DNA of 64,000 nucleotides from Allopusillimonas lactea (GCF_021653995.1 NZ_JAJJOZ010000007.1:1-64000); one strand, 5' to 3'. Shown: positions 29,715 to 39,233, numbered from the stretch's first letter. Notes: generated from the letters alone by a model not told the origin. Numbers and translations: made by a program.

Positions 29715-31760
29715 ATGAGCCTTACTCCCGCCCAAGATGCCTCCATGGCCAACGCTATTCGTGCGCTCGCCATGGATGCGGTACAACAAGCCAATTCGGG
29801 TCACCCCGGTGCCCCGATGGGCATGGCCGATATCGCCGAGGTGCTCTGGACGCGCTATCTGCGCCACAATCCGTCCAACCCCGCCTGGTTCGGCCGCGAC
29901 CGCTTCGTGCTGTCCAACGGGCACGGGTCCATGCTGCTGTACGCGTTGCTGCATCTCACGGGGTACGACCTGCCCATCGAAGAGCTGCGCAACTTCCGCC
30001 AGCTGCATTCCAAAACGCCGGGCCACCCCGAAGTCGGCCTGACCGCCGGTGTCGAAACCACCACCGGCCCGCTGGGCCAGGGCATTGCCAACGGTGTGGG
30101 CATGGCGCTGGCCGAGGCACTGCTCGCGCAAGAATTCAACCGCGCCGGGCACGCCATCGTCGATCATTACACCTATGTGTTCCTGGGTGATGGCTGCCTG
30201 ATGGAAGGGATCTCGCACGAGGCCTGCTCGCTGGCCGGCACGCTCAAGCTGTCCAAGCTCATCGCGTTCTACGACGACAACGGCATCTCGATCGACGGCG
30301 AGGTGCAACACTGGTTTGGCGACGACACGCCCAAGCGTTTTGCCGCTTATGGCTGGAACGTCATCCCGGGCGTGGATGGGCACGATGCCGAAGCCGTCAA
30401 CGCCGCCATCCTGCAGGCGCATCAATACGCCGCCCAGGCCAATGGGCCTACGCTCATCTGTTGTCGCACCGTGATCGGCAAGGGCGCGCCCAATATGGCC
30501 GGCACTGAAAAGGTGCACGGCGCCGCGCTGGGCGAAAAAGAAGTCGCCGCTACCCGCGAAGCCCTGAACTGGCCCTACGCGCCGTTCGATATTCCCGCCG
30601 AAATCTACAGCTACTGGGACTGCCGCGAAAAAGGCGCTGCGCTGCAGACGCAATGGGAGGAAGGCTTCTCGGCCTACGCGCTTGAATACCCCCACGAGGC
30701 GGCCGAGTTCCAGCGCCGCATGCAGGGTGACCTGCCGGCCGATTTCTCCGAGCGTGTGCGTGCGTTCATCGACCAAACCAACGAAAAGGCGGAAACCGTT
30801 GCCACGCGCAAGGCGTCGCAGCTTGCCATCGCCGCATTGGTCGACATGCTGCCCGAAATGCTGGGCGGCTCGGCCGACCTCACTGGTTCCAACCTGACTG
30901 ACTGGAAGGGGGCTGAACCCGTGCGCGCGGGCGAGCTGCACCTGCGTTTCGGCCGCCACGTCAACTACGGCGTGCGCGAGTTCGGCATGGCCGCCATCAT
31001 GAACGGCATTGCGCTGCATGGCGGCTATTTGCCGTTTGGCGGCACCTTCCTCACGTTCTCCGATTACTCCCGCAATGCCATCCGTATGGCGGCGCTCATG
31101 AAGCAGCGTGTGGTGCACGTATTTACCCACGATTCCATCGGCTTGGGCGAAGACGGCCCCACGCACCAATCGGTCGAGCATGCAGCCAGCCTGCGGCTTA
31201 TTCCCAACCTGCACGTCTGGCGGCCTTGCGACACCACCGAAACCGCAGTGGCGTGGGCGTACGCCTTGCGCCGCCCAGTCAGCGTCGGCGCCACCGTGCG
31301 CGACGGCGGGCCCAGCGCGTTGCTGTTGTCGCGCCAGAATCTGCCGTTCGTGGCGCGCGACGCGCAAACCACTGCCGACATCAATCGTGGCGGCTACATC
31401 CTGCGCGATGCCGACGGCGCCCGCGCAATCATCATCGCAACAGGCTCCGAAGTCGACCTGGCCCTGAAGGCCCAGTCTCAGCTTGCCGAAAAGGGTATCC
31501 CGGTGCGTGTGGTGTCCATGCCCTGCTGCAACGTCTTCGACGAGCAGGAGGCCGCCTGGCGCGAAAAAGTATTGCCCAAGGGGCTGCCGCGCGTGGCTGT
31601 CGAAGCGGGCGTGAGCTGGGGCTGGTATAAATACGTCGGCACCGACGGCGCGGTGGTCGGCCTGGATCGCTACGGCGAATCGGCACCTGGCGGCGCCCTG
31701 TTCAAGTTCTTCGGGTTCACGCCCGAACGCGTTGTCGAAGCGGTAGAAAACGTTTTGTAA
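29715..31760 (+). CDS. tkt: transketolase
   Basis: Transketolase moves two-carbon units in the pentose phosphate pathway using thiamine diphosphate. The 681-residue protein begins MSLTPAQDASMANAIRALAM and shows NSGHPGAPMGMAD, the ThDP motif GDGCLMEGISHEA, HDSIGLGEDGPTHQ and the C-terminal NVFDEQ. Length is usual. It begins the rightward central-carbon cluster tkt-gap-pgk and is followed after 97 bases by gap, with a hairpin between them. Confidence 0.98.
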   Translation: MSLTPAQDASMANAIRALAMDAVQQANSGHPGAPMGMADIAEVLWTRYLRHNPSNPAWFGRDRFVLSNGHGSMLLYALLHLTGYDLPIEELRNFRQLHSKTPGHPEVGLTAGVETTTGPLGQGIANGVGMALAEALLAQEFNRAGHAIVDHYTYVFLGDGCLMEGISHEACSLAGTLKLSKLIAFYDDNGISIDGEVQHWFGDDTPKRFAAYGWNVIPGVDGHDAEAVNAAILQAHQYAAQANGPTLICCRTVIGKGAPNMAGTEKVHGAALGEKEVAATREALNWPYAPFDIPAEIYSYWDCREKGAALQTQWEEGFSAYALEYPHEAAEFQRRMQGDLPADFSERVRAFIDQTNEKAETVATRKASQLAIAALVDMLPEMLGGSADLTGSNLTDWKGAEPVRAGELHLRFGRHVNYGVREFGMAAIMNGIALHGGYLPFGGTFLTFSDYSRNAIRMAALMKQRVVHVFTHDSIGLGEDGPTHQSVEHAASLRLIPNLHVWRPCDTTETAVAWAYALRRPVSVGATVRDGGPSALLLSRQNLPFVARDAQTTADINRGGYILRDADGARAIIIATGSEVDLALKAQSQLAEKGIPVRVVSMPCCNVFDEQEAAWREKVLPKGLPRVAVEAGVSWGWYKYVGTDGAVVGLDRYGESAPGGALFKFFGFTPERVVEAVENVL

Positions 31761-31794
31761 CGGCCGGGTTTTCCGGGCGTTGAAAAGGGGTTGT

Positions 31795-31824
31795 GGTTGT
31801 GCGGCGCCGAGGGCGCCGACAACC
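31795..31824 (+). terminator. hairpin between tkt and gap
   Basis: GGTTGT-CGGCGCC on the left (31795-31807 region, with one bulged G) pairs with GGCGCCG-ACAACC ending at 31824, around a GAG loop. There is no T-run. It may be an mRNA-stabilising or processing site or a weak attenuator before gap. Confidence 0.5.
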
Positions 31825-31857
31825 GGATAGGTTCCATGTAAAACAGGAGTTCATGCA

Positions 31858-32868
31858 ATGACAATTCGCGTCGCGATCAACGGCTACGGCCGCATTGGCC
31901 GCAATATTCTGCGTGCCCACTACGAAGACGGCAAAAAGCACGATATCGAAATCGTGGCTATCAACGATCTGGGCGATCCCAAGACCAACGCGCACCTCAC
32001 GCGCTACGACACCGCCCACGGCAAATTCCCCGGCACGGTAACGGTGGATGGCGACTACATGGTTGTCAATGGCGACCGCATCCGCGTGCTGGCCGAGCGC
32101 AACCCCGCCTCGCTGCCGTGGGGCGAGCTGGGTGTCGACGTCGTGCTCGAATGCACGGGCCTGTTCACCAGCAAAGAAAAGGCTGGCGCACACCTGAAGG
32201 GCGGCGCCAAGAAGGTCATCATCTCGGCCCCCGGCGGCAACGATGTGGACGCCACCATTGTGTACGGCGTCAACCATCAGGTGCTCAAGTCCAGCGACAC
32301 AGTCATCTCCAACGCATCGTGCACCACCAACTGCCTGGCGCCGCTGGTCCTGCCGCTGCATCGTGAGCTGGGCCTGGTCAATGGCCTGATGACCACTGTG
32401 CACGCCTACACGAACGACCAAGTCCTTACGGACGTCTATCACTCCGACCTGCGCCGCGCCCGCTCGGCAACGCAAAGCATGATCCCCACCAAGACAGGCG
32501 CAGCCTCGGCCGTCGGCCTGGTGCTGCCCGAGCTGAACGGCAAGCTCGACGGCTACGCCATCCGCGTGCCGACGATCAACGTTTCCATCGTAGACCTGTC
32601 CTTCGTGGCCGCCCGCGAAACCTCGGTCGACGAAGTGAACAGCATCCTGAAGAAGGCGTCCCAGAACGAGCTCAAAGGCATTCTCAATTTCTGCGAAGAG
32701 CCTCTGGTATCGGTCGACTTCAATCACGACCCCGCATCCAGCACGGTAGACGCCGGCCTGACCAAGGTGTCCGGCACCCTGGTCAAGGTTTCGTCGTGGT
32801 ATGACAACGAGTGGGGTTTCTCCAACCGCATGCTCGACACCACCGTTGCGCTGATGGCGGCCAAGTAA
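31858..32868 (+). CDS. gap: glyceraldehyde-3-phosphate dehydrogenase
   Basis: Gap oxidises glyceraldehyde-3-phosphate with phosphate and NAD in glycolysis. The 336-residue protein begins MTIRVAINGYGRIGRNILRA (nucleotide-binding fold). The catalytic cysteine lies in SNASCTTNCLAPL at about residue 155, and WYDNEWGFSNRM is near the C-terminus. CAGGAG precedes the ATG at 31858. An out-of-frame ATG at 31853 lies in the same leader. Confidence 0.98.
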   Translation: MTIRVAINGYGRIGRNILRAHYEDGKKHDIEIVAINDLGDPKTNAHLTRYDTAHGKFPGTVTVDGDYMVVNGDRIRVLAERNPASLPWGELGVDVVLECTGLFTSKEKAGAHLKGGAKKVIISAPGGNDVDATIVYGVNHQVLKSSDTVISNASCTTNCLAPLVLPLHRELGLVNGLMTTVHAYTNDQVLTDVYHSDLRRARSATQSMIPTKTGAASAVGLVLPELNGKLDGYAIRVPTINVSIVDLSFVAARETSVDEVNSILKKASQNELKGILNFCEEPLVSVDFNHDPASSTVDAGLTKVSGTLVKVSSWYDNEWGFSNRMLDTTVALMAAK

Positions 32869-32888
32869 AGCGGCATTGTGGCGGCGGC

Positions 32889-32910
32889 AAGGGCGGGGTA
32901 ACCCGCCCTT
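32889..32910 (+). terminator. hairpin between gap and pgk
   Basis: AAGGGCGGG (32889-32897) pairs perfectly with CCCGCCCTT (32902-32910) around the tetraloop GTAA. No T-run follows, so read-through into pgk is likely. The GNRA tetraloop suggests a stable mRNA structure protecting the gap transcript. Confidence 0.55.
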
Positions 32911-32962
32911 GTCATATCTGCCGTCCTGTAACAGGTTTTCTCATTTCCCGGCTCGAAACGTT

Positions 32963-34162
32963 ATGTCCAAGAACACTGTCAACACTCTGTCCGCCCTCGT
33001 CAAGGCCGATGCGCTGGCGGGCAAGCGGGTATTCATCCGCTCCGATCTAAATGTACCCCTGAAAGACGGCCAGATCACCGAAGACACGCGTGTGCGCGCC
33101 TCCGTGCCCGCCATTCGAATGGCGCTGGATGCAGGTGCCGCCGTCATGGTCACATCGCACCTGGGCCGCCCCAAAGAGGGTGTGGTCGGCCCTGAAGACA
33201 CACTCGCGCCGGTGGCGCACCGCCTCTCCGAACTGCTGGGCCAGCCGGTCAAGCTGATCGCTGGCTGGGTGGACGGCGTCGAGGTGGCGCCCGGCCAAGT
33301 GGTGCTGCTGGAAAACTGCCGCTGCAATGTGGGCGAAAAGAAAAACGACCCTGGGCTGGCCAAGAAAATGGCGGCACTGTGCGATGTGTATGTGAATGAT
33401 GCTTTCGGTACGGCGCATCGTGCCGAAGCAACCACGCACGGCATGGCGCAATACGCGCCCGTCGCTTGTGCGGGTCCGCTGCTCGAGGCCGAGCTTGATG
33501 CGCTGGGCCGCGCCCTGCACGCCCCCAAGCGCCCACTGGTGGCGATTGTGGGTGGCGCCAAGGTGTCGACCAAGCTCTCCATTCTGCAGGCGCTGGCAGC
33601 CAAGGTAGACCAGCTGGTGGTGGGCGGCGGCATCGCCAATACCTTTATGCTGGCCGCAGGCCTGTCCATCGGCAAGTCGCTGGCCGAACCCGACCAGAAG
33701 AACGAAGCCAAGGCCGTCATCGACATCATGCGCCAGCGCGGCGCGGCGGTGCCAATTCCCGTGGATGTCGTATGCGCCAAGTCTTTCAGCGCCGACGCTG
33801 CAGCCACGGTGAAGGCGGCCGATCAGGTTGCGGAAGACGACATGATTCTGGATATCGGCCCCAAGACGGCGCAACAGCTTGCCGACATCCTGGCGCAGGC
33901 GGGTACCATTGTCTGGAATGGCCCGGTGGGCGTGTTCGAGTTCGATGCATTCGCCAATGGCACGAAGGTCGTGTCCGAAGCCATTGCCCAATCGGCGGGT
34001 TTTTCGATCGCGGGCGGCGGTGATACGCTGGCAGCAATTGCCAAGTATCATATCGACGACAAGATCGGTTATATATCGACAGGCGGCGGTGCTTTCCTCG
34101 AATTCCTGGAAGGCAAGACGTTGCCGGCAGTCGATATACTGCAACAACGCGCACAGGGCTGA
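32963..34162 (+). CDS. pgk: phosphoglycerate kinase
   Basis: Pgk moves the phosphate of 1,3-bisphosphoglycerate to ADP. The 399-residue protein begins MSKNTVNTLSALVKADALAG and has RVFIRSDLNVPL, TSHLGRPKEG, the hinge region GGAKVSTKLSIL and GGGDTLAAI near the end. The ATG at 32963 is chosen because it begins the conserved domain. Sequence upstream to 32876 has no family match. Pgk follows gap by 94 bases. Confidence 0.98.
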   Translation: MSKNTVNTLSALVKADALAGKRVFIRSDLNVPLKDGQITEDTRVRASVPAIRMALDAGAAVMVTSHLGRPKEGVVGPEDTLAPVAHRLSELLGQPVKLIAGWVDGVEVAPGQVVLLENCRCNVGEKKNDPGLAKKMAALCDVYVNDAFGTAHRAEATTHGMAQYAPVACAGPLLEAELDALGRALHAPKRPLVAIVGGAKVSTKLSILQALAAKVDQLVVGGGIANTFMLAAGLSIGKSLAEPDQKNEAKAVIDIMRQRGAAVPIPVDVVCAKSFSADAAATVKAADQVAEDDMILDIGPKTAQQLADILAQAGTIVWNGPVGVFEFDAFANGTKVVSEAIAQSAGFSIAGGGDTLAAIAKYHIDDKIGYISTGGGAFLEFLEGKTLPAVDILQQRAQG

Positions 34163-34272
34163 CAGCCTGGGCTTCGCCTTCATCCGGAAGGCGCCCGCAA
34201 GGCAGGGCGGGGCGCGGCAAAATCGCGCGCCCGCGCTGTCCTGTGCCGGGCGCATTCCAGGAGACAGGCGGC

Positions 34273-35706
34273 ATGATTTACAAGAACTTCATCGGCAACC
34301 AGTGGCTCAGCGCACTGGCGGGGCAGACGCTTCCCGTCATCAATCCTTCTGACGGCCAGTTGTACGGCGAGATCGCTCGTTCGGGCGAGGCCGATATCGA
34401 CACGGCAGTGCGTGCGGCGCGCACGGCGTTCAATGGCGAATGGGGCAAGATGGCCCCGGCAGCCCGCAGCCGCCTGCTCTGGCGCATCAGCGCCGCGCTG
34501 CTTGCGCACCAGCGCGAGCTGGCCGAGATCGAGTCGCGCGATACAGGCAAACCCATCCAGCAAGCCATGGCCGACGCAGGCGCCGTGGCGCGGTATTTCG
34601 AGTTCTACGCTGGCGCGGCCGACAAGCTGCACGGCGAAACCATCCCCTATCCCAGTAATTTCACGGTAATGACGGTGCGTGAGCCGCACGGTGTTACCGG
34701 GCATATCGTGCCCTGGAACTACCCGCTGCAGATTTTCGGCCGCAGCGTTGCTGCTTCGCTGGCGGTGGGCAATGCCTGCGTGATCAAGCCAGCCGAGGAT
34801 GCCTGTGTATCGCTGCTGAAAGTGGCTGAAATCGCGATGGATGCAGGGCTGCCCGCAGGCGCGCTCAATATCGTGACAGGCCTGGGGGCCGAGGCGGGGG
34901 CGGCGTTGTCGGCGCATCCGGGCATCGATCATGTTTCGTTCACAGGTTCGCCGGCCACGGGCAAGGCGGTCGCCATGGCGGCTGCGGCGCATTTCGCGCC
35001 GGTCACGCTCGAGTTGGGCGGCAAGTCGCCGCAGATTGTGTTTTCGGACGCGGACATCGAGGCCGGGCTTCCGGTGTGGCTCAATGCCATCATCCAGAAT
35101 GCGGGGCAGACATGTTCGGCGGGCAGCCGGCTGCTGGTGCAGCGGGCCATCTACGCCGATGTGGTGGCGCGGCTGTCTGAGCGTTTCGAGGCTACCCGCA
35201 CCGGGGCGGCGGGCGATGATCCCGATTGCGGGCCGCTGATCAGTGCCCGCCAGCGCGAGCGCGTGGCAGGCTACCTGGGTATGGCTGATGAGGCGGGTAT
35301 CACGGTGGCCGCGCGTGGCAAGCTCGATGCCAACGCACCCAAGGGTGGCTTTTACCAGGTGCCGACGCTGTTGAGCGATGTGCCGCCCGATCACGTGCTG
35401 GCACAAGAAGAAATTTTCGGGCCGGTGCTGGTGGCGATCCCGTTCGACACCGAGGAGCAGGCGTTGCGCATTGCGAACAGCACCGCATATGGGCTCGCGG
35501 CGGGCGTCTGGACGGCCGACGGCGCGCGCCAGATGCGCATGGCGCGCCATCTGCGCTCGGGCCAGGTGTTCGTCAACAATTACGGCGCCGCCGGCGGCGT
35601 AGAGCTGCCCTTCGGCGGTACGGGGCAGTCTGGCTACGGGCGCGAGAAGGGTTTCGAGGCGCTGTACGGGTTCACGACACTCAAGACGATCGCGATCAAG
35701 CATTGA
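34273..35706 (+). CDS. NAD(P)-dependent aldehyde dehydrogenase
   Basis: A cytoplasmic aldehyde dehydrogenase of 477 residues. VTGHIVPWNYPLQ and KPAEDA mark the cofactor domain, FTGSPATGKAV the Rossmann turn, LELGGKSPQIV carries the general-base glutamate, and NAGQTCSAGSR the catalytic cysteine at about residue 283. Betaine aldehyde or a related substrate is possible, but specificity cannot be read. AGGAGACAGGCGGC precedes the ATG at 34273. It sits between pgk and fba, where relatives often carry pyruvate kinase. Confidence 0.93.
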   Translation: MIYKNFIGNQWLSALAGQTLPVINPSDGQLYGEIARSGEADIDTAVRAARTAFNGEWGKMAPAARSRLLWRISAALLAHQRELAEIESRDTGKPIQQAMADAGAVARYFEFYAGAADKLHGETIPYPSNFTVMTVREPHGVTGHIVPWNYPLQIFGRSVAASLAVGNACVIKPAEDACVSLLKVAEIAMDAGLPAGALNIVTGLGAEAGAALSAHPGIDHVSFTGSPATGKAVAMAAAAHFAPVTLELGGKSPQIVFSDADIEAGLPVWLNAIIQNAGQTCSAGSRLLVQRAIYADVVARLSERFEATRTGAAGDDPDCGPLISARQRERVAGYLGMADEAGITVAARGKLDANAPKGGFYQVPTLLSDVPPDHVLAQEEIFGPVLVAIPFDTEEQALRIANSTAYGLAAGVWTADGARQMRMARHLRSGQVFVNNYGAAGGVELPFGGTGQSGYGREKGFEALYGFTTLKTIAIKH

Positions 35707-35784
35707 TTGCAGCGGTTGGCGCGTGGCCGCACAAGCGGTCTGTGGCTGCGCGGCGCCGCTGTATAGGTTTTGCAAGGAAAGAAA

Positions 35785-36420
35785 ATGGCAGGAAGTATGG
35801 TGCGGTTGGTCCGCGAGCATCCCGATCAGTTGCTGGTGGGCCTGGTGTCGGTGTCGGACCGCGCGTCCAGCGGCGTCTATGAAGACCAGGGTCTGCCGGC
35901 GCTGCGCGAATGGCTGGATGGGGCCCTGACGGTGGCGCCGCAGTATGCGCAGCGGTTGATTCCGGATGACCCTGCGCGTATTTCCGCCGCGCTGATCGAG
36001 TTGGTGGATCAGGCGGGTTGCGATCTGGTGTTGACGACAGGCGGAACGGGGCCGGCCCGGCGCGACTTGACGCCGGAGGCGACACTGGCGGTGGCGACGA
36101 AAGAGATGCCTGGTTTTGGCGAGCAAATGCGGCAGATCAGCCTGAGGTTTGTGCCCACGGCTATTTTGTCGCGGCAGGTGGCGGTGGTCCGAGAGACGCC
36201 GTCGCACGCGGCGCTGATTATCAACCTGCCGGGGCAGCCGAAGGCGATACGGGAGACGCTGGAGGGGCTGAAGGATGTCGATGGCAAGGCGCTGGTGCCG
36301 GGGATTTTCGCGGCGGTGCCATACTGTATCGATTTGATCGGCGGGCCTTATGTGGAAACGCATGAGGCGGTGGTGAAGGCATTCCGGCCCAAGTCGGCTG
36401 TGCGGGCGGCGCGATCCTAG
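35785..36420 (+). CDS. mog: molybdopterin adenylyltransferase
   Basis: Mog adenylates molybdopterin so that molybdate can be inserted, completing the molybdenum cofactor. The 211-residue protein has VGLVSVSDRASSGVYEDQG near the start, LVLTTGGTGPARRDLTPEAT in the middle and LIINLPGQPKAIRETL. The ATG at 35785 follows AAGGAAAG. A TTG at 35770 is less likely. The molybdoenzyme at 7279-8511 would need this cofactor. No other mo-cofactor gene is near. Confidence 0.93.
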   Translation: MAGSMVRLVREHPDQLLVGLVSVSDRASSGVYEDQGLPALREWLDGALTVAPQYAQRLIPDDPARISAALIELVDQAGCDLVLTTGGTGPARRDLTPEATLAVATKEMPGFGEQMRQISLRFVPTAILSRQVAVVRETPSHAALIINLPGQPKAIRETLEGLKDVDGKALVPGIFAAVPYCIDLIGGPYVETHEAVVKAFRPKSAVRAARS

Positions 36421-36577
36421 CCCCGGCGCCGTTGCTGGTGGCGGGTGGGCTGGCCGGTTACAGGTTGTCGCCGATCCCTTCATACGTTATCGCGCTGGCG
36501 GAAGCGCTGTTACGCATTTCCGTTAAAATGGGAAGATTCATCAATCCCACTAATATCAAGCTTTCAGGAGTCTAACC

Positions 36578-37642
36578 ATGGCCCTCGTTTCCATGCGCCA
36601 ACTACTCGACCATGCCGCCGAGAATGGCTATGGCATCCCCGCGTTCAACGTCAACAACCTCGAACAGGTGCAGGCCATCATGGAAGCCGCCGCTGAGACC
36701 GACAGCCCGGTGATCATGCAGGCGTCTGCCGGCGCGCGCAAATACGCCGGCGAAGGCTTTCTCAAGTACCTGATCCAGGCTGCGGTCGAATCCTACCCCC
36801 ACATCCCCGTGGTGATGCACCAGGATCACGGCCAGTCGCCCGCCATCTGTCAGGGCGCCATTGATCTGGGCTTCTCCAGCGTCATGATGGATGGTTCGCT
36901 GAAAGAAGACGGCAAGACGATTGCCGATTACGAATACAACGTCGATGTCACCCGCCGCGTGGTCGACATGGCGCACAAGGTAGGCGTTACCGTCGAAGGC
37001 GAGCTGGGTTGCCTGGGCTCGCTCGAGACCATGAAGGGTGACAAAGAAGACGGCCACGGTGCCGAAGGCACCATGACGCGCGAGCAACTGCTCACCGATC
37101 CCGAGCAGGCCGCCGACTTCGTGCGCAAGACAGAACTCGACGCGCTGGCGATCGCCATCGGCACCAGCCATGGCGCTTACAAGTTCACCCGCAAGCCTAC
37201 CGGCGATATCCTGTCCATCGAGCGCATCAAAGAAATCCACCGCCGCCTGCCCAACACCCACCTGGTGATGCATGGCAGCTCCAGCGTGCCCCAAGACCTG
37301 CTGGCCGAGATCCGTCAGTTTGGTGGTGACATGAAGGAAACCTACGGCGTGCCCGTCGAGGAAATCCAGGAAGCCATCAAGTTCGGCGTGCGCAAGGTCA
37401 ACATCGACACCGATATCCGTCTTGCCATGACGGGTGCTATCCGCCGCTTCATGGCCGAAAACCCCGGCAAGTTCGATCCGCGCGAATACCTCAAGCCCGC
37501 GCGCGCCGCCGCCAAGGCGATCTGCGTGCAGCGCTATCAGCAGTTCGGTACCGCCGGTAACGCCAGCAAGATCAAGGCTATCCCCCTGAGCGAGATGGCT
37601 AGCCGCTATGCGGCCGGCAAGCTGGCGCAAATCGTCCAGTAA
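36578..37642 (+). CDS. fba: class II fructose-bisphosphate aldolase
   Basis: A zinc-dependent aldolase that splits fructose-1,6-bisphosphate. The 354-residue protein begins MALVSMRQLLDHAAENGYG and shows the metal site VVMHQDHGQS, VEGELGCLG, AIAIGTSHGAYKF and LVMHGSSSVP. The length and the NIDTDIRLAMTGAIRR ending match the CbbA-type form of beta-proteobacteria. CAGGAG precedes the ATG. A strong terminator follows at 37698-37735. Confidence 0.98.
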   Translation: MALVSMRQLLDHAAENGYGIPAFNVNNLEQVQAIMEAAAETDSPVIMQASAGARKYAGEGFLKYLIQAAVESYPHIPVVMHQDHGQSPAICQGAIDLGFSSVMMDGSLKEDGKTIADYEYNVDVTRRVVDMAHKVGVTVEGELGCLGSLETMKGDKEDGHGAEGTMTREQLLTDPEQAADFVRKTELDALAIAIGTSHGAYKFTRKPTGDILSIERIKEIHRRLPNTHLVMHGSSSVPQDLLAEIRQFGGDMKETYGVPVEEIQEAIKFGVRKVNIDTDIRLAMTGAIRRFMAENPGKFDPREYLKPARAAAKAICVQRYQQFGTAGNASKIKAIPLSEMASRYAAGKLAQIVQ

Positions 37643-37697
37643 GCGAGTCGCGTGGCCCATGACCGTCTGCTCATGACTGCCTGCTCATGACCGTTGT

Positions 37698-37735
37698 CAT
37701 CCCGCCTGTTCGCACAGGCGGGATGTTTCTTTTTC
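37698..37735 (+). terminator. intrinsic terminator after fba
   Basis: A 12-base perfect stem, CATCCCGCCTGT at 37698-37709 and ACAGGCGGGATG at 37714-37725, has a 4-base loop and is followed by TTTCTTTTTC. It ends the fba transcript. The purC ribosome binding site begins immediately after it, so it may also attenuate purC. Confidence 0.88.
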
Positions 37736-37746
37736 AAGGACACACC

Positions 37747-38631
37747 GTGGCGCAAGCCCTACACCAATCCACCATCAAGTCTCTGCCGCTGCTTGGCCGC
37801 GGCAAGGTGCGCGATATGTATGCCGTTGGCGACGACAAGCTGCTGATTGTCGCCTCCGACCGCATCTCCGCATTCGATGTCATCCTCGATGACCCGATCC
37901 CGGGCAAGGGCGAGGTGCTGACGAAGCTGACCGAGTTTTGGCTGGACAAGCTCTCGCACATCATGCCCAACCACCGCACCGGCATCAGGCCCGAAGACGT
38001 GGTGGCGCCCGATGAGCGCGATCAGGTGGCGGGCCGCGCCATGGTGGTCAAGCGCCTCAAGCCCATTCTGGTCGAGGCCGTGGCGCGTGGCTACCTCATC
38101 GGTTCGGGCTGGAGCGACTACCAGGCCACCGGCAGTGTCTGCGGCGTCAAGCTGCCTGCCGGCCTGAAGCAGGCCAGCCGCTTGCCGCAACCCATTTTCA
38201 CGCCTGCCGCCAAGGCGGAGTTTGGCTCGCACGACGAAAATGTGGATTTCGACCACGTGGTGGCCCTGGTGGGGCTCGAGCTGGCCGGCCAGATCCGTGA
38301 CGCCACGTTGCACCTGTATTCCGAGGCGGCTGCCTACGCGGCGACCAAGGGCATTATCATTGCCGACACCAAGTTCGAGTTCGGCCTGGACGACAACGGC
38401 ACCTTGCACTTGATGGACGAAGTGCTGACACCCGATTCCTCGCGCTTCTGGCCGCAGGACCAATACGCCGAAGGCATCAGCCCGCCATCGTTCGACAAGC
38501 AGTTCGTGCGCGATTGGCTGGAAACCCAGCCTTGGGGCAAAACCCCGCCTGCACCGCGCCTGCCTGCTGACGTGCTGCAGAAAACCGCCGCCAAGTACCG
38601 TGAGGCGCTCGAGCGTCTCACGGCCAATTAA
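37747..38631 (+). CDS. purC: phosphoribosylaminoimidazole-succinocarboxamide synthase
   Basis: SAICAR synthase joins aspartate to CAIR in purine synthesis. The 294-residue protein begins (M)AQALHQSTIKSLPLLGRGKVRD and has LLIVASDRISAFDV, ARGYLIGSGW and the C-terminal DEVLTPDSSRFWP. The start is a GTG at 37747, placed six bases after AAGGACA, and it matches the family N-terminus. Being longer than the 237-residue E. coli form, it is of the eukaryote-like type. It leads purC-purE-purK. Confidence 0.96.
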   Translation: MAQALHQSTIKSLPLLGRGKVRDMYAVGDDKLLIVASDRISAFDVILDDPIPGKGEVLTKLTEFWLDKLSHIMPNHRTGIRPEDVVAPDERDQVAGRAMVVKRLKPILVEAVARGYLIGSGWSDYQATGSVCGVKLPAGLKQASRLPQPIFTPAAKAEFGSHDENVDFDHVVALVGLELAGQIRDATLHLYSEAAAYAATKGIIIADTKFEFGLDDNGTLHLMDEVLTPDSSRFWPQDQYAEGISPPSFDKQFVRDWLETQPWGKTPPAPRLPADVLQKTAAKYREALERLTAN

Positions 38632-38693
38632 ATAGTCCCTACTTGCCTAGCGCCTGGCAGCGCCGCGCAGCGACGGCCAGGCAACATCACACA

Positions 38694-39233
38694 ATGAGCG
38701 AACTGCCTACCAATCCATCCCGGGGCGCCGCACCCGAGGCCCAGCCTGTCGCCGGCATCATCATGGGGTCGTCCAGCGACTGGGACATCATGAAGCACGC
38801 CGTGACGGTGCTGGAAGAATTCGGCATTGCCTACGACGTGCGCGTCGTCTCAGCGCACCGCATGCCGCTCGACATGGTCGAGTATGGCGCCCAAGCGGCC
38901 GCGCGGGGCTTGCGCGGCATTATCGCGGGCGCGGGCGGCGCCGCCCACCTGCCGGGGATGATGGCAGCGCTCACGCCGGTGCCGGTATTCGGCGTGCCAG
39001 TGCCGTCGCGCTATTTGCGCGGCGAAGACTCCTTGCTGTCTATTGTGCAGATGCCTCGTGGGGTGCCGGTGGCTACGTTCGCCATCGGCGAGGCCGGTGC
39101 CGCCAATGCCGCACTGCACCTGGTTGCCTGCCTGGCGACGACGGATGCCGCCCTGCAGCAGCGGCTTGTGGATTACCGCAGCCGCCAGACCGAAGCCGCG
39201 CGCGCAATGGTTGTGCCGCCGCCAGCGGCCTGA
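38694..39233 (+). CDS. purE: N5-carboxyaminoimidazole ribonucleotide mutase
   Basis: Class I PurE rearranges N5-CAIR to CAIR. The 179-residue protein has the signature GIIMGSSSDWDIMKHA, VVSAHRMPLDMVEY and AGAGGAAHLPGMMAALTPVPV. The ATG at 38694 gives MSELPTNPSRG, an extra leader of about 20 residues before the fold. Paired with purK it gives the bacterial two-step route. Confidence 0.97.
   Translation: MSELPTNPSRGAAPEAQPVAGIIMGSSSDWDIMKHAVTVLEEFGIAYDVRVVSAHRMPLDMVEYGAQAAARGLRGIIAGAGGAAHLPGMMAALTPVPVFGVPVPSRYLRGEDSLLSIVQMPRGVPVATFAIGEAGAANAALHLVACLATTDAALQQRLVDYRSRQTEAARAMVVPPPAA

Noticed and set aside
29682..31367. A 561-codon open frame on the minus strand opposite transketolase
   Set aside because: It is a shadow of a highly biased coding gene. 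Its translation shows no domain and it would need to overlap tkt completely.
34180..36483. A 767-codon open frame on the minus strand across the aldehyde dehydrogenase and mog genes
   Set aside because: It is antisense to two well-recognised genes, has no family motifs, is full of His, Arg and Pro as expected for a shadow frame in GC-rich DNA, and includes the opposite of conserved active-site regions.
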